From the NCBI GenBank assembly GCA_023488435.1, contig JAMDCK010000040.1, positions 1-55,479 on the forward strand: 55,479 bases of DNA, read 5' to 3'. Source of the DNA: Actinomycetota bacterium (GTDB taxonomy: Bacteria; Actinomycetota; Coriobacteriia; Anaerosomatales; UBA912). Position numbers and translations under genes: made by a program. Shown piece after piece: positions 52,877 through 55,479 of this stretch. The first letter of the stretch is position 1. Each line of letters begins with the position of its first letter. The notes below the pieces were generated by a model. The model saw only the letters and a program-made list of their open reading frames with translations. It was not told the DNA's origin and did not search any database.

Positions 52877-53721
52877 TGAGGACCCTTGTTGTTGCGACCT
52901 ATCCTGCCATCTCAGGGAGCCCTATCGTTGGCTCCGCCTCCTTCGAAAGTGGTGGAGTTCGTATAGCGGACCGGGAGTACCCCTGTATGCAAGGGGCATT
53001 TGCCCTCATCGCAACCGCTGCAATTGTGGCCAAGGCCAACCAGGCTCCGCCTCCCCATGTTCTCCTGTGCCCGGATATCGGCCGCGGAGACGGCACAATC
53101 CAGGCATTCGGTATGCTCGCTGAAGTCATCTCCCGGATAGAACCCGATATCGTGGTCTTCCACTACATGAAGCCGCTGGTCTCGCTGATGTTCGATGCCG
53201 TTTCACAGATCGACCAGATCCGCCCCCAGGCGACCTTGGTGGCCGATGCTGGCGGGATGTATGCGGCCAAGGCGGCGGGAGTAGCCCAGCGCTTCGAGTT
53301 GATGACCCCCGATGTCGGGGAGATAGGGTTTCTCGCTGACCCTGACACACAGCATCCTGCTTACTCATCGAAGTTCATCTTCGGCGGTCAAGATTTCAAT
53401 CCGAAGCAGCTGGCTGGGCGTGCATGGGAGTCCGGAGGTTCAGCCCGAACCCTCATCATCAAAGGTGCGGTAGATCATATCTGCCGAGAAGGCCGTGTGG
53501 TCGCGCAAGTCAGCGAACCCTCAGTGCCGTCGCTAGAGGCTATCGGCGGAACCGGTGATACGCTGACCGGAATCGTTGCTGCCCTCATGGCCGCCGGGTT
53601 GCCCACTGTCGACGCGGCGACCATGGGGTGCGAGATTAATCGCCGGGCCGGGGAGGATATCGCAGCTACTCCGGCCACGAGTGTTTCTCAGCTCATAGGG
53701 GCGATTCGCGCTTCGATGTGA
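52873..53721 (+). CDS. Ribokinase-fold protein related to NAD(P)HX dehydratase (NnrD-like)
   Basis: The 282-residue protein shows the CARKD/NnrD layout: a PDIGRGDG region, the central MTPDVGEIGFL (where NnrD has TPHPGE), LIIKGAVDHIC and the anion-hole motif GGTGDTLTGIVAALMAAGL. NnrD repairs hydrated NAD(P)H using ADP or ATP. The missing epimerase partner and the operon make another substrate possible. The ATG at 52873 overlaps the previous stop (ATGA). A GTG at 52849 is in frame but less likely. It is the last gene of the yedE operon and convergent with the next gene, 21 bases away. Confidence 0.7.
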   Translation: MMRTLVVATYPAISGSPIVGSASFESGGVRIADREYPCMQGAFALIATAAIVAKANQAPPPHVLLCPDIGRGDGTIQAFGMLAEVISRIEPDIVVFHYMKPLVSLMFDAVSQIDQIRPQATLVADAGGMYAAKAAGVAQRFELMTPDVGEIGFLADPDTQHPAYSSKFIFGGQDFNPKQLAGRAWESGGSARTLIIKGAVDHICREGRVVAQVSEPSVPSLEAIGGTGDTLTGIVAALMAAGLPTVDAATMGCEINRRAGEDIAATPATSVSQLIGAIRASM

Positions 53722-53742
53722 GCGTGTGGCAGCCAGGCCTCG

Positions 53743-54612
53743 CTACGGGTTACAGTGTCTGCACCGACCGGGATCAGCCATTTTTCCCTTCGGCAGATCG
53801 GTCGTCTCGGCGAATGCGCATTTTGCACAGGTACGTGTCTCTGTACTTGGCTCATCGGTAAGTCCGCCGCAATCGGCGCAGGGGAGACGCCCAGAGCGAG
53901 TAGTCACGGCGTAGCCGGGCGTCGCACACGCAGGACAGGGGGTGACCAGCTTGGTCGCAAGGTCCTCGGCGGCTGATTTGATTACGGCCATGCGCGTCGG
54001 GTTGGTGTGCGCCCGAAGATCGGTCTCGACATGGACTTTTCCTTCCGAGGACAAGGAGAAGGCCCACCGAAGGGCTTTGGAAAGCTCCGGTTCGGTGCTG
54101 ATTCCCTTGAGGATGCGAGCGTCGCTCTCGCTGTCGGGCCTGACGACTAGCTGGTGTGCTGGGAAGCCCACGCGCGCCTTGAACTCTTCCAGCTCATCCG
54201 GGTGCGATATGACGAGGTGGGCGAAGTTGGACTTCCCCTGAGCGACCCCGACTATCTCCAGGCCGCGTTCGTCATCGAGAAAGAGGACGAACTCGATGTT
54301 CCACGGGATCAGACCAACCATCGGATCGGGTCCGAAGGATCCCTCGCTGGCCAGACCGACAGGCAAGTCGGCGATCTCCATCCCGATGCGCGCCTTCTTG
54401 CGGGCAACCTCCAGCTGAGTGCCTTCGCGGGCGATTTCTCGGGTGAAAGTGCCTAGTCGATCCGTGTCGAAATCTGACACGGTGTGAACCTCGCAGCCCA
54501 ACGATGCCTCGAGCACGGGGGCGATGACTCGCTGCTTCTCGTGCTTCGTCAGTAGCGATATGCGCCTGCCGAAATACGCTGACTTTTGCGCTGCTTGAGG
54601 TCCTTGGGGCAT
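53743..54612 (-). CDS. DUF6671-like protein with C-terminal double zinc ribbon
   Basis: The 289-residue protein starts with YFGRRISLLTKHEKQRVIAP, a pattern I associate with the DUF6671 family, whose function is unknown. A globular region with DMGR-like elements (SEGSFGPDPMVGLIPWN) follows. The C-terminus has four CxxC pairs (CPAC, CADC, CAKC, CRHC), forming two zinc ribbons. The cytoplasmic protein has no signal or membrane segment. The start at 54612 has only a distant GGAAG. It stands alone on the minus strand between the yedE operon and an acetyltransferase. Confidence 0.65.
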   Translation of the reverse strand: MPQGPQAAQKSAYFGRRISLLTKHEKQRVIAPVLEASLGCEVHTVSDFDTDRLGTFTREIAREGTQLEVARKKARIGMEIADLPVGLASEGSFGPDPMVGLIPWNIEFVLFLDDERGLEIVGVAQGKSNFAHLVISHPDELEEFKARVGFPAHQLVVRPDSESDARILKGISTEPELSKALRWAFSLSSEGKVHVETDLRAHTNPTRMAVIKSAAEDLATKLVTPCPACATPGYAVTTRSGRLPCADCGGLTDEPSTETRTCAKCAFAETTDLPKGKMADPGRCRHCNP

Positions 54613-54797
54613 CGATCTACAGGTCTTCCGGTCGTGACGGTTGGTGCGAAATCAGTATAGCCTCAAGGCTTCACAAGAACCATCGAGCGCAAAAGAGCCA
54701 TATCGGCCTTGCCGAGGCATCTGGATGTATGGCAAGTTGGTAATCGTTGGGTGCAATGTATCGAGGCCAAAATCGGACGGCGAAGGGAAGTCGCATC

Positions 54798-55388
54798 GTG
54801 GATGTTGTGATATTCGGCGCAGGGGGCTATTCGAGGGAAGTCGCCGATGTGGTGGTTGCTGCTGGGTATACAATTGCAGCCTTCCAAGACGATTTTGCCG
54901 AAGGCCCTCATATCCCAACTGGATTGCCTGTGATTCGAATCCCGGATTCGTCCATCTGTAAGCAGGCCGTCTGTGCCATCGGCGACGTTCAGGCAAGGGC
55001 GAACTGCTGGCACTCATGGGTGAAGGAGCTCGAGTTCATCACACTGATCCACCCTTCGGCATGTGTGAGTCGATACAGTGCGATTGGCGCAGGCAGTCAG
55101 GTCATGCAGAATGTTGTGGTCAACGCTCAGGCGCGGGTTGGAGTGAACGTCATCTTGAACGTAGGGTGCGTCGTAGCTCACGATGTCAGTGTTGGTGCCC
55201 ATACGCATATAGCTCCCGGCGTTCTTTTGAGCGGCGCCTCTACTGTGGGGACGAGGACCCTCGTTGGTGCAGGCGCGGTTCTACTGCCAGGCATCCATGT
55301 CGGATCGGATTGCGTGATCGGTGCAGGTGCGGTAGTCACACGGAATATACCGGACAACTCAAAGGTTTTCGGAGTGCCTGCACGCTGA
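54798..55388 (+). CDS. NeuD/PglD-family sugar O- or N-acetyltransferase
   Basis: The 196-residue protein has an N-terminal Rossmann-like part (VVIFGAGGYSREVADVV). A left-handed beta-helix of hexapeptide repeats runs from about residue 85 (SAIGAGSQVMQNVVVNAQAR to VIGAGAVVTRNIP). It ends FGVPAR, as in PglD and NeuD, which acetylate UDP-amino sugars or sialic acids for surface glycans. GTG at 54798 follows aggga. An in-frame ATG at 54747 would add 17 unlikely residues. No partner glycan genes are next to it in this window. The 185-base gap upstream shows no further gene. Confidence 0.85.
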   Translation: MDVVIFGAGGYSREVADVVVAAGYTIAAFQDDFAEGPHIPTGLPVIRIPDSSICKQAVCAIGDVQARANCWHSWVKELEFITLIHPSACVSRYSAIGAGSQVMQNVVVNAQARVGVNVILNVGCVVAHDVSVGAHTHIAPGVLLSGASTVGTRTLVGAGAVLLPGIHVGSDCVIGAGAVVTRNIPDNSKVFGVPAR

Positions 55389-55410
55389 TTGTGGAATTTC
55401 GGCGGATTGA

Positions 55411-55419
55411 TGTTAGAAT
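55411..55419 (+). promoter_or_regulatory. Extended -10 promoter for the terminal tRNA
   Basis: TGTTAGAAT (TGn plus TAGAAT) with TTGTGG 19 bases further up (55389-55394) lies 46 bases before the tRNA 5' end. A small hairpin (CCGAAG / CTTCGG, 55442-55457) stands in the leader. Confidence 0.6.
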
Positions 55420-55465
55420 GACGTTCGTCTTTGCGGCTTACCCGAAGGCGGCTTCGGACAGGATC

Positions 55466-55479
55466 GGGCGATTAGCTCA
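55466..55479 (+). tRNA. 5' end of a tRNA, cut by the window end
   Basis: GGGCGATTAGCTCA is an acceptor strand plus the start of a D-arm (TAGCTCA). Only 14 bases are present, so the anticodon is unknown. The start resembles tRNA-Val genes, but this is a guess. The promoter-like element upstream supports a real tRNA. Confidence 0.75.

Noticed and set aside
1-55479. CRISPR array, insertion sequence, prophage or integrated element
   Set aside because: No regularly spaced repeats, transposase, integrase or phage gene was found. The only large repeats are the two tandem duplications.

Overview
The window is a GC-rich bacterial chromosome segment, densely packed and mostly on the plus strand. Several features suggest a Gram-positive-type anaerobe: ComEA/ComEC, a CIRCE-controlled hrcA, a lipoprotein-type cytochrome c nitrite reductase, CWB2 and PASTA surface proteins and a PPi-dependent energy module. 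The best guess is an environmental Coriobacteriia-like actinomycete. This is inference, because gene order from comEA to the sigma factor gene closely follows the Bacillus subtilis order, so another deep Gram-positive lineage is possible.

Layout: (1) 1-2492: the end of fmt, then rsmB and glpX. (2) 2498-4193, minus strand: fmdB and an orphan lipoprotein nrfA. (3) 4370-8944: a PASTA protein with an amidase-like but apparently catalytically dead C-terminus, then leuS. An exact 838-bp tandem duplication leaves broken copies of both genes between them. (4) 9113-13488: comEA-comEC-holA, with rpsT convergent. (5) 13669-21019: lepA-hemW, then hrcA-dnaJ-rsmE-mtaB under a promoter carrying a CIRCE operator; grpE and dnaK are absent from their usual place. 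(6) 21155-35465: phoH, a truncated PgpH-like HD phosphodiesterase, ybeY, a DgkA-PAP2 fusion, a CBS/CorC protein, cdd, era, deoC, recO, glyQ, glyS, the PPDK regulatory protein and ppdK, many overlapping by 1-8 bases. (7) 35528-42515: a small membrane protein, dgt, membrane pyrophosphatase, dnaG and the primary sigma factor. (8) 42564-42897: tRNA-Asn and a CAT-anticodon tRNA, divergent. (9) 42913-50681: cell-envelope genes (LCP-like protein, CWB2 protein, unknown anchored protein, Wzz/BY-kinase) and a cation/calcium exchanger. A second exact tandem duplication (1219 bp) lies here. (10) 50848-53721: a tight operon for sulfur or selenium handling (YedE/YeeE-type transporter, TusA-like carrier, Se/S-carrier-like DUF3343 protein with an extra domain, NnrD-like kinase-fold protein). 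(11) 53743-55479: a zinc-ribbon protein (DUF6671-like), a NeuD/PglD-type acetyltransferase and the first 14 bases of a tRNA cut by the window end.

Functional themes: translation and RNA maturation (rsmB, leuS, rpsT, lepA, rsmE, mtaB, ybeY, era, glyQS, tRNAs) and replication or transcription start (holA, dnaG, rpoD) dominate. PPDK, its regulator, the membrane PPase and GlpX point to gluconeogenic, pyrophosphate-linked carbon and energy flow. NrfA points to ammonifying nitrite reduction. No insertion sequence, prophage, CRISPR array or rRNA gene was seen. The strongest candidates for something new are the 50848-53721 operon, the pseudo-amidase PASTA protein, the CX3CH heme site of NrfA, and the two exact tandem duplications, which may be assembly artefacts. 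Apart from the regions described, there is no gene-free stretch over about 300 bases.
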